From: Leucosporidium creatinivorum
Taxonomy: Eukaryota > Basidiomycota > Microbotryomycetes > Leucosporidiales > Leucosporidiaceae
Direction: 5' to 3'
Assembly (NCBI GenBank): GCA_001600635.1
Contig: BCKL01000001.1
Location: 1,643,208-1,707,207 of the forward strand
Length of the DNA: 64,000 bases
Part shown: in pieces, positions 21,558 through 31,019 of the stretch
How positions within the stretch are numbered: position 1 is the stretch's first letter
Layout of the letters: each line of letters opens with the position of its first letter
Translations under genes and position numbers: made by a program
Notes under the pieces: generated by a model
What the model was told of the DNA's origin: nothing
Databases searched by the model: none
What the model saw: only the letters and a program-made list of their open reading frames with translations

Positions 21558-22457
21558 CTTCACTTTGACAAGAACACTTACGCTCCTCAGCCTCGCTTCA
21601 GCAAGGGCGAGTTCGTCAAGGTGAGACGAGCGAGCGAGGAAGGCGCGGGCAACGAGGGACCAGGGGCGAGCTGACACCTCCTCTGCTTCCGTACAGCTGC
21701 ATGTCTCGACCCTCTGCCCGCAGGAGGGAGCGCACAAGATCGACGACCCTCGCTACTCGATTGCGAAGGGCCACCCCGGCTCGGAAACCACCCTCCTCAT
21801 GTGAGTCGCTGAGCGCTCATTCAACTCTCAGGTCCAGCTCGGCTGACTGTTTGCTTTGCCCGTAGGACTCACTTCGACCCCAAGACCCTCATCTGCACGT
21901 TCAAGGCGCCCAAGGACGAGGGCGACATGCTCAAGGTTGTGCCCCACACGATTTCCGTCAACGAGGAGGGCGAGGAGTTCTCAGACGTTGCCATTTGCTT
22001 CTCTCTGGTCTCGAGCGCTTGGTTCCGCCCCGCGACGGAGAACAAGCAGAGCATCTACGGCCTCGAGCTCGCCGGACGTCCCGAGCGCTTCCCTCTCTGT
22101 GGAGCGGCGGGCTTCTACCCCGAGGTGGTTGGACCCAAGGATATAAAGAAGAAGATGGGAAGGGTTGAGGCGGAGAACAAGAAGCTCAGGAATGGATGGA
22201 TCGGCTGTGAGTGGCCGTACTCGAGTCTTCGCCGAGGGCGCGCCGAGCGGCTCGCTAACCCGCTCCCCTCTCTCACAATAGCCTGGCACACCTACCGCAT
22301 GGAGGGCAAGCCTCCCAAAGGCTCGGGCATGCTCGCTCGGGTGGATGTGCTGCTCGTCATGCACGAGGTCAAGATTCCCCTCATCGACTTGTTCTGCCCG
22401 AGGGCGACGAGCGCCGAGAAGGGCTATTATAGCGATATGTACGACGACGATGAGTGA
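21558..22457 (+). pseudogene. First tandem paralogue of an orphan family, lacking its N-terminus
   Basis: Four exons can be read: LHFDKNTYAPQPRFSKGEFV, LHVSTLCPQEGAHKIDDPRY, then THFDPKTLICTFKAPKDEGD, SSAWFRP, YGLELAGRPERFPL, and WHTYRMEGKPPKGS to IPLIDLFCPRATSAEKGYYS, ending MYDDDE. All are collinear with the gene at 23672, at around 45% identity by eye, with introns in matching places. The roughly 60-residue F-box-like N-terminus of the partner has no counterpart, and I find no in-frame ATG between the acidic gene's stop and the first exon. It is either a 5'-truncated pseudogene or a gene with an undetected first exon. The family is not one I recognise. Confidence 0.6.
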
Positions 22458-22792
22458 GAAAGCGTGAGCAGCTGATCCTTTCTTTCTGACCGCGGACGCT
22501 CACTAGACCATCCGCAGGCCTCGAATTGTCTGCTCGGAGAAGAAGGAGCTCGGCGCTGGCTTCACGAGGGAGGGAGAGAAAACTGATAACCTCGTCTGAT
22601 GGCTTCGGAATTCAGCTTGATACTCTACAATCGTCGCTCAGAGTCAACAGAATTGAAGAGAACTGAAGCTGCTTGTCAATGCGTCGGTTAGCCTCGACTT
22701 TAGTAGGGAATTAGAGATTTGAAAGGGCTCAATCGGGAGAAGGGGCCCGCCCGCGCTGCTCTCTCCCTTCCTCTCTCTCCTCACCGTTCAAG

Positions 22793-22953
22793 ATGACTGA
22801 AGTGCAGCAGCCCCTCGTGCAGAGCGAGACTACCCGCCTGAACAGCTAGTGAGTGGCCTCTGCACCTCATTACGCCTCCAAACTAATCGCGCGCCTTACT
22901 CAACTCAGCGTCGGCTTCGACACCATCACGAAGCAAATAGAGCATAAGCTGCG
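22793..22953 (+). pseudogene. 5' fragment of a septin gene
   Basis: An ATG at 22793 opens exon 1 (MTEVQQPLVQSETTRLNS), a GT-AG intron (22849-22908) follows, and exon 2 continues YVGFDTITKQIEHKL. This is the conserved septin N-terminus that normally runs directly into the LLKRGFQF segment and the GTP-binding P-loop. Here the similarity ends after KL and no GTPase domain follows in the window. The sequence after the break (GCGAGTCC) resembles a splice donor with GT changed to GC, so the copy may have ended near an exon boundary, as the uL13 fragment does. Open reading continues to a stop at about 23060, giving at most 69 residues. Confidence 0.75.
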
Positions 22954-23671
22954 AGTCCACCCCGAGCGGCCCAGCGACGCGCCGAGCGAGCTCGGCGATG
23001 ACAAGCGAAGGAGCTGGAGGCGTGCTTCGCCACCCAGTCGGTCGACGATAGGCTATTTGTGAAAAAGAGTAGTCTCAGAGTAACCCTGAGAGACGCTCGC
23101 CTCGAGTTATGTCGGTCTCGCGCAGAAAGAACGACTTTCAGCCAACACCGAGCATTGTTCAGAAGAACTTGCGCTTCTGTGATGCTGTTGCGAAGCTCTA
23201 CGGCGGCTTGATCCACCTGGGCGCTCACAGACCCCTTAGTTAATGATCTCGAGGTACTCAAGGCAAGGGGAAGAGCGGCAGAGAGATTGGCTCGGACTGC
23301 TTCCTCTCGGTCGAAGCCATGCTGCATCAAATCAGCTTCTAGAGCTCTCTTGGCTCATGCGATAAGCCTGAAGCATTGTGATTGAGTGCAGTATCGCCCA
23401 AAAACCTCTCAACCATCTGTATCTCGACAAGGAAGATGGCGGTAGACGAAGACAAGGGGGAAAGGAGGAGGCGCTGCTGTTTCAAAGTGCGGCTTGCGGA
23501 GTTGCTACAGCTTTGGAAGACCTGAAGGATGCTGTTCGAGCAGTAGCGCCCTACAGAGCAGCAGTGATACACTCCCTCGGCGAGAGAAGGGCGCTCAGCT
23601 TCTCCGCTTTGCAGCTCTCCTTCCTCCCACTCACTCGTTGCTCAGCTCGCTTCTCGTTTCGTTCGCTCAGG
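22954..23671. other. Intergenic stretch without recognised gene
   Basis: Short reading frames exist on both strands (for example minus strand 22926-23330) but none has a recognised motif, convincing splice structure or counterpart elsewhere in the window. The last 200 bases should contain the promoter of the gene at 23672. Confidence 0.45.
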
Positions 23672-24843
23672 ATGACTTCCACCTTCTTCTCGGAGCCTTT
23701 TGCTCANCTACACGACGACGTCTTCGCCTTCCTCGCTGCTAGTCCTACCATCCACGCCGCTCTCCCTCTCCTGGGCGTCAACCGCTACTGGAGGAAGCTC
23801 ACCATCCGCAAGCTCGTCAAGGAGTTCAGCAGGACGAAGTTGATGAATTGGAGCCTCGAAAAAGACGGAGATGGGGACAGCTACAGCCCCGAGAGTACGT
23901 TCAGCGAGGGGGAGTACATCAAGGTGAGCGCTCGCTGCCCTTGCTGGCCGAAGAAATAAGCTGAGGCTCGGAGCCTATACAGGTACATCTTTCCAACATC
24001 TGGGAGTATGGCGCTGCAGAATCAGACGACCCTCGCTACCACCTGACGCACCAGGCCGGTTGGAACGAGATCACTCTCTTGCTGTTCGTCCGCTCCCGTT
24101 CTTGCATCCTTTCAAGCTCGGTCGTTGAACGTACACTCTTTATCAGCGTCGACTTTGATCCCTCCACCCTCCTCTGTACCTTCAAAGCTCCAACCTGGGA
24201 CGACGAGTCGGCCTCCCTCCATGTCATCCCCTACGGCCTCGCCGTCGACGAGCACGGCGATCAGGTATCCGACCTGGTTAAAGAATTCGGTATCGTCTCT
24301 TCGGCATGGTTCCGACCCACGACAGAGGAGCAGAACCCCGACTCGATTTATGGGCTGGAGCTCGGCGGTCGGCCCGAGCGCTTTCCTTTGATGGCCAATA
24401 GAGGAGCGGGCTTCTCTCCCGAGATTGCGGATATGGAGAACTATAGGAAGAGCGATGGGTGTGTGAGGGTCTTTGACTTGCGGCTGAGCAACGGCTGGGT
24501 CGCTTGTGAGTTGGGTTTTCCGAGGCTTCGGAGCTTGCGCCGAGCTGACCACGTCCTCGCTCTACAGCGTGGCACACCCTTCGAGAAGAGGGCAGTCCTT
24601 ACGGCGGGAACGAATTTGCCAGCGTCGAGCTCTGCTTCCACTCCCTTGAGGTGCCCCTCATCGACCTCTTTTGCCCGCGCAAGACGGCCGCCGAGAAAGA
24701 CTACCACGAACTTGGGATCACTTGGGTGACATGTGACGGTACGCTCATCTCGCTCTCTCTTGAACCTCTGCCTGAGATCATCGCTGACCACTCGCACTCT
24801 CTCAGGCGGCGCAGAGCTGGGCTCAGCCGAGAATGAGGATTGA
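23672..24843 (+). CDS. Second tandem paralogue: F-box-like N-terminus, unknown C-terminal domain
   Basis: Five exons. The N-terminus (LHDDVFAFLAASPTIHAALP then LLGVNRYWRKLTIRKLVKEF) resembles an F-box, the motif that docks substrate receptors to Skp1-cullin ligases. The remainder matches the paralogue at 21558: VDFDPSTLLCTFKAP, SSAWFRPTTEEQNPDSIYGL, ELGGRPERFPL, WHTLREEGSPYGGNEFASVE and VPLIDLFCPRKTAAEKDYHE. The frame joins across an intron ending in TTTATCAG at about 24144 and a final intron before a short acidic tail (GAELGSAENED). An undetermined base at 23707 leaves one N-terminal residue unknown. The F-box reading is tentative; the C-terminal domain is unfamiliar. Confidence 0.72.
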
Positions 24844-25068
24844 GTCAAGGGCGAGCCGCAACGGAGCGTAGCTTTGCGTCATATAGCAGTGTGACCAGTC
24901 GCAGCGAATGCGAGGAAGGCGCGAAGCTTCCCGCAGCTCGAGCGTCTGCCGCCTCCGCCATCGCCGAGCTCTTGTCTCCCCTCTCCTCCCGCTCGCTCGC
25001 TCTCTCCTCCCGAAATGACACTAAAGCAAGCCACCTCTCAATATTCTCAACACCGCCTCAATATTACT

Positions 25069-27585
25069 TTACTCGCTAGGATCCCACTTGCCAAACGCCT
25101 TCTTGAAGCTCTGGGTGTCGGCCTTCTCCTCCGCATCAGTCTGGGTGCAGGCTTTCCAGTCGGCGCGCTCGGGCGTGGCGAGGAGGGAGGCGAGGGTGGT
25201 TCTATCACGGTTCGGGTCTCTTCGTCAGCTTGCGAGAGCGGGAGAGAAAGAGCAAGAGAGAAAGAAGAGAAGGGACTGACCGGCCGAACCCAAGATCATA
25301 CCGCTGCCCCTTCTCGACGACAGCGCAAAGGACCTTCCCATCCGGCAGGTCGATGCGCCAGTAATCGTCGACGAGGGTGCCGGCTTTGCTCGATTCGAGG
25401 AGCGAGGCGAGCACGGAAGGGTCGGAGGAGAAGGTGAGCCCGGATTTGGCGCCCGCGTCGATAAAGTGCTGCGAGGCGAGGGGGGAGAGGTGCCGCGGGA
25501 GGGGGACGACCTGTTCGTTGACGTCGCGCGTGTTAGCTTCCTTCTTCTTCTTCTCCTCACCACGGCCGCCGAGCCCGGGAGAAAAGTTAAGGAAGGAAGA
25601 ACCGAACCCCACCTGAACATGCGCATGCCCTCCCTTTCCGCCCAACCTGCCCAGTTCAAACGCCACCAAATCGGCCCCAAAGCCATCATAACACTTCCTC
25701 AGCGCCTCCTTGTAGCTCTCCACTTCGGCGAGGATGGGCCCGGAAGCTTCAGAGGGGATGGAGAGGAGGGTGGGGTAGTGGGCGATCTGTTGCGTGTCAC
25801 ACACCATCAGCTTCTCGTCTCGGCAGGGGCAAAGAGAATGAAGGGAGGGAGGAGAGAGAAGGAAGAAACGCACAGGAATGATCAAAACGTGACCACCGCC
25901 GGGGACGGGGGAGCCCTCGCTCGGTTGTTCGCCCGAGGAGCTGGTGACGCAGAGCTGGCCTTTGGGGAGGGTGAGGTACGTCTCGGACCCGATGGAGGCG
26001 ATGAGATGCTTGGTTACTCGGGGGTTGGAGAGGCAGAACCAGCATTCGTCGGCTGTGGAGAGTTTCGGTCGGATCGAGAGGGTCAGTGGGGGGTCGGCGG
26101 CGAGACGCAGGCGCGAGAGGCGAGGGAGAGGGAGAGAGAGAGAGAGGAGAGGAAAACGCACGCTGAAGAGGCCTCCTTGCCGCTGCTGCTCCAGGACCAC
26201 GAGCCGCACGCTCCGCCTCGCGCTGAGCATCTCGTTCGGCCTTCTCGGGACATTCTTGGATCCAGTGGCCCTTCTGCTCGCAAATGTTGCAGATGTAGTG
26301 GTCGCTGTTGAGAGTCATCGGGGTCGTTAGCGATGTTTCCGCACCGAGATGAGATGAGGCAAGAGAGACACGAACGGCGGTGGTCCTCCCGCTCCTTTTC
26401 CCTTCTTCCTCTCCCCACCGCCCTGTCCTCCAAAGATGTAGTTGGGCACTCCATACTCGTTCACATCGCTCGTGGTATCGAGGGATCCGGCTGCACGCTT
26501 CATGCCCCTCGGTCCTCTTCCTCCTCCAGCCGAAGCTCCAGCGGCCGAGATGATCGAGTTGTAAGGCGAGGGAGTGAGGTTCGCGGGAGGAGGACCGGAG
26601 GGAGCGGCAGAGGGAGTGATGGAGAAGGCGTAGAACCACTGTTGTTGTATCATCCAACCGTCAGCTTAGCGCAGAGCGACAAGAAGGGAAAAAGAACAGC
26701 AAGACCCACCCTCTCCTTCTCCTTATTCCCCATCTCGCCCAAGCTAATGGCTCTACAAATCCCCCCACCCTCACTCTTATTCCACTCGAACGGTTCCCTC
26801 TCCCAGAAGGCTCCTAGTCCGCCGATGAAAGCATACTTGGGTCGCGCGAGCTTGATGATTTGATCAAGCTCGGGGGAGGAGTTGGAGCTGGAAGTCGGTG
26901 GGGCGGGCTTGGTGGAGAGGAGAGGGAGCGAGGAGGGGAGAGTGTGAGTGAGGAGGATGTCGGGTGTGAGGAGGGGGCGAGGGGGGAGGGAGGAGTTGGG
27001 TGGGGGTGGGGTGAGGGAGGAGAGGAAGGTGATGATCGAGTGGGAAGTGAAGTGGGGGAGGCTGAGAGGGTCCAGCTGTAGACGAGTAGAGTGAGGGATG
27101 ATTAGCAGATGATGCTGTAGCAGAGTAGCCCGAGAGAAGGCAAACGGACCGAGCCATCGTCGTTGAAGAGGGCGGCGTCGTAGTTGCCTCCAAAAGTGCC
27201 GATGCGCAGGCCGGAAGCGAGGGTGAGGATCCCCGTCTTGCCTGTAGTATGGTACGAGTGATGAGATGTTGTACCCCGCTGCGAGACGAGCACAGGACTG
27301 ACCTAGAACCGACAAGTTGTGACAGATCTCCTCCCCACTGGCGACTTTGGCTCTGATCTTGTCGGGGAGAGCTCCAGCTACAGCGACATAGACTTGCACA
27401 GGCACTTTGATCTGCCCTGCCAATAGTTGAGCGAGTTCCAAGTCGTCGTTGTCGGTAGTAGAGAACAAGTCTTGAGCGAGGATCAAGTCGAAGGAGTGTT
27501 TGGTTTGGAGCGAGGTGAGTTTGGTAAAGTAGGCAGAGAGGGAAGGTGCTGGTCCTGTCACGAGCACTTTGAGAGGGGAGGCCAT
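25069..27585 (-). CDS. DRN1: CWF19-like protein 1 / Drn1 (lariat debranching cofactor)
   Basis: The N-terminus (MASPLKVLVTGPAPSLSAYF to HSFDLILAQDLF) is the metallophosphoesterase-like domain of this family, without obvious metal ligands. After a Pro-rich linker come LARPKYAFIGGLGAFWEREP and WFYAFSI, then a CCHC zinc knuckle (CNICEQKGHWIQEC, C-x2-C-x4-H-x4-C), the first CwfJ domain with histidine-triad features (CWFCLSNPRV, GGGHVLIIP, AHYPTLLSIP, GGHAHVQVVPLP) and the second CwfJ domain (DDYWRIDLPDGKVLCAVVEK, ending FGKWDPSE). Yeast Drn1 partners the debranching enzyme Dbr1 in turnover of intron lariats. It shares a promoter region of about 360 bp with RFA1. Confidence 0.93.
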
Positions 27586-27729
27586 CTTGATGTGCTGCAG
27601 AAAGCCGAGCGGGATGAGGCGGGAGGGAGAGGGAGAGGGAGAGAGCTGAGAGCTGAGAGAGGTCGAAGAGGTCGTTTAGAGGGAACAAAGCTGTAGGCTG
27701 GTAGAGCTGAACAGAGAGCTACAATAGAG

Positions 27730-27869
27730 CTGGGCAGTATTTACTCTACCGTATTACAGCTGAAATGAGACGGCCCCTCTCTTTGACGCGACTCTGGATC
27801 TGGGCAGTATTTACTCTACCGTATTACAGCTGAAATGAGACGGCCCCTCTCTTTGACGCGACTCTGGAT
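27730..27869. repeat. Perfect 70-bp tandem duplication
   Basis: Two head-to-tail copies (27730-27799 and 27800-27869), each starting CTGGGCAGTATTTACTC and ending CGCGACTCTGGAT. I find no difference between the copies. It lies in the shared promoter of DRN1 and RFA1, 80 bp before the RFA1 start codon. Confidence 0.97.
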
Positions 27870-27885
27870 CTGAACAGAGACGCGA
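27786..27885 (+). promoter_or_regulatory. Three ACGCGA elements upstream of RFA1
   Basis: ACGCGA occurs at 27786-27791, 27856-27861 and 27880-27885. The first two are copies made by the 70-bp duplication. The element resembles the MluI cell-cycle box (ACGCGT) bound by MBF-type factors that drive S-phase genes in fungi, and RPA genes are known targets in yeasts. The match is to a variant and activity is inferred. Confidence 0.4.
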
Positions 27886-27947
27886 CTTGCTCGCTCTCCC
27901 TTTCTCCCCTCTCTTCTCGCTACTTTGACTACTCGACTACAGGGAAG

Positions 27948-30762
27948 ATGGCAGAGCAGCAAGATTTCGATACTACCCTCTCCACTGGCGCTATCAGGTA
28001 GGCTTACACCTCTCCCTTACAGCTCACTCTTGGACGCGCTTGGAGAGCTGACTTGACTTGCGTGTGCTCCCTCTCGCTCTCTCTGTCTGTAGGGCCATGT
28101 ACGACGGCGGAGACGATGACCCCATCGCTATTGAACCTACTCTCCAAGTACTCTCGGTCAAAAAGGTCAACCCTACTGGCAACTCGACAGTAGACAGGTA
28201 TCGGTAACTAGCCTCTCATCTCTCTCATCTCTAAAGACTACTCCTACTCTGTTACTGCACTCTGTAGCATGGTAGACAGCTGCAAGTGTATCTCTTCTAA
28301 GCACACTACTGACTTACCTCTCTCCCACTTTTACACCAACAGCCTAATCGTCTCTGATGGAGAGCACTTTGCCCAAGCCATGCTCGCCACTCAACTCAAC
28401 GGCCTCCTCGCTACCGACCCCCCTTCCATCGAAAAGAACACCGTCATCAAACTCAACACTTACGCCTGCAACGTCGTACAGAACCGTCGGTAGGTCCTTT
28501 CACCTTCACTGTCGAGACGCGTCCGACTACGCGTCGTCGGCGACTTAGCTTAGCTGACTCTTGCTCTCCTCGATTGCACCCCTTCGCTCCTACTCTGCTA
28601 TAGCATCATCATCTGCCTCTCACTCGAACCCATCGCCCACGTCGCCGAGAAGATTGGTCAACCGCAAACGATCGACCCTGGCCCATCGGGCGGAGCGGCT
28701 GCTGGAGGAGGAGACGTCGCGATGAAGGACGTCAAGCCCGATGTTAAGCCCGCTCCTGTCGCGGCTGCTCCGGCCCCTGCGGCGGGAAGGGGTGGAAGCA
28801 ATGCGAGTAGTACGAGCGCGGCCAAGAAGCAGCAGCCGGGGAGGGGAGGGGCCAAGGGAGGCGCGCCCATTTACCCGATTGAGGGACTGAGTCCTTACCA
28901 GAACAAGTGAGTTTGGAGCGGAAGTGTGTACGGCGGTTCAAGGAGTGGGTGGAGAGCAGAAGGAGCGCGCCGAGACGACCGAGAGCTGACCGAGCTTCCC
29001 TGCATCCTCCTCACTCTCCCTCGCTCGCTTCGCTCCTTTACTACACAGGTGGACCATCAAGGCTCGCGTCACCGTCAAGTCGGACATTCGTCACTGGTCC
29101 AACGCCAAGGGCGACGGCAAGCTCTTCAGTGTCAACCTCCTCGACGATACCGTTCGTTCTCTCGCTTCCCTCTCTTCTCCTCTCCTCATCTGACCCTCCC
29201 GCCCTCTCACTCCCACTACTCGCCCATCACACATCACCACAGGGAGAGATCAAGGCTACGGGCTTCAACGATGCATGCGAGAACCTCTACCCGCTGTTCG
29301 AGGAGGGCAAGGTGTACTACATCTCCAAGGCGCGCGTCAACATTGCCAAGAAGCAGTTCTCCAACCTGAGCTCCGAGTACGAGATCATGTTTGAGAAGGA
29401 TACGGACGTGCAGCTGGTGAGTTTGGTCGTCCTCGCTCGGCGTTGAGACGAGGGAAGGGCAGGAGCTGATCAGAGGGCGTTTGCACAGTGCGAGGACCAA
29501 GACGCGGCGCCGCAGATCAAGTACAACTTTATCGAGCTGGGCAACCTCGGGTCGCAGGAGAAGGACGCTACGGTCGACGTCCTCGGCATCGTCAAGGACA
29601 ACGGCGACCTCTCGGAAATCACGGCCAAGGCGACGCAGAAGCAGATCAAGAAGCGCGAGTTGACCATTGTCGATCGGTCGGGATATAGTGTCAGGGTGAC
29701 GCTGTGGGGGAGGAGCGCTGAGACGTGGCAGGAGAGCGATAATGGCGTGTTTGCGTTCAAGGGGGCGAAGGTGGGAGACTTTGGAGGCAGGACGTTGAGT
29801 ATGGGGGGACAGAGTACTATGACGGCGGATCCGGATATTGCTGAGGCGCATGATTTGAGGGGATGGTGAGTTTTAAGCGATGCGCTGGTGCTCGGCGAGG
29901 GCGAGGAGCTGACCTCTGTCCCTTCTCTCACTCCTCGCCTCCTCCACCTCATCACTACACCGTCCTCCCATCTCCTCGGCTCAACTCTGCATCAGGTTCG
30001 ACACCGAAGGCAACGCCCAGTCCTTCCAATCCTACTCCAACACGATGACCACGGGCGGCGCGGCAACGTTCAAGAAGGACGAGTTCCGCACCTTCGAGGA
30101 CGTCACGGCGGACGACACGGTCGGTATGGGGGAGAAGCCCGACTTCTTCTCGTCGAGGGCGACCATCACGTTCGTCAAGGGGGATAACCTCAGCTACCCC
30201 GCTTGCCCGACCGAAAAGTGCAACAAGAAGATGAGTCAGGAGGGCAACGATGAGTGGAGGTGTGAGAAGTGTAGTCAGACGTACCCGGCGCCCGAGTACC
30301 GGTGAGTTCTAGGAGCGCTTGAGGTGGTTGAGGAGCCTTCGCCGAACCAGAGCTGACCTCTCTCCTCCTCCCCTCCGTTCTCACCGCCCTTCCTCTATTT
30401 CCCTCCACCTCCCTCCGCCAATCTCCATCATCTCCGACCCTCACTCAACCAGCTACATCCTCTCCCTCTGCGTCAACGACTTCACCTCGCAAATCTGGAT
30501 CTCGGGCTTCAACGAGATGGGCCTCCAAATCCTCGGCAAGTCGGCCGACGAGATGCAAAAACTCAAGGAGGACGAGGACCCCCAGTTCCAGCAAACGCTC
30601 AACAAGGCCATGGGCCAGACGTACAACTTCAACATTCGCGCCAAGGCCGATACGTACCAGGATCAGACCAAGGTTCGGTTCCATATTCAAAAAGCGGCCA
30701 AGGTGAATTATGCAGAGGCGGCGAGGCAGATGTTGGAGACGTTGGAGCAGTGGGGCGTTTGA
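27948..30762 (+). CDS. RFA1: Replication protein A 70-kDa subunit
   Basis: Binds single-stranded DNA in replication, repair and recombination as the large subunit of RPA. Nine or so exons give about 610 residues: N-terminal OB fold (LSTGAIRAMYDG, LQVLSVKKVN, RYRLIVSDGEHFAQAMLATQ), a Pro/Ala/Gly linker, DBD-A (IEGLSPYQNKWTIKARVTVK, NAKGDGKLFSVNLLD, EIKATGFNDACENLYPLFEE), DBD-B (NFIELGNLGSQEKDATVDVL, ELTIVDRSGYSVRVTLWGRS) and DBD-C with the C4 zinc site (CPTEKC then CEKC, C-x4-C-x13-C-x2-C), ending at WISGFNEMGLQILGKSADEM and QMLETLEQWGV. The ATG at 27948 follows a CTACAG, so the leader may be spliced. Confidence 0.97.
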
Positions 30763-31019
30763 GCGAGCGCTCGGGGGAGGCCCGGAGCGCCGAGGTTGAG
30801 CGCCGAGGGAGGGGAGGGGGTCAGCAGTAGTAGTCGCTTGTGATTGTGTGTCGTCCTCTCGCTTTGTGTATCAATAATAGCTTTTGCTTTGACGTCTACC
30901 TCGATCTTTGAGTCGAGAGCGGGCGAGCCGTACTCTAGTCGCTGCGCTCCGCCTCAGCGCTCAGCGACTCGACGCGCACGCTACTTGGCTGTCTCGTCGT
31001 TCTTGCTCGTCTGCTTCGC

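Noticed and set aside
22926-23330. 134-codon minus-strand open stretch downstream of the septin fragment
   Set aside because: It overlaps the septin exon, has no recognised motif or intron support, and no counterpart elsewhere in the window.
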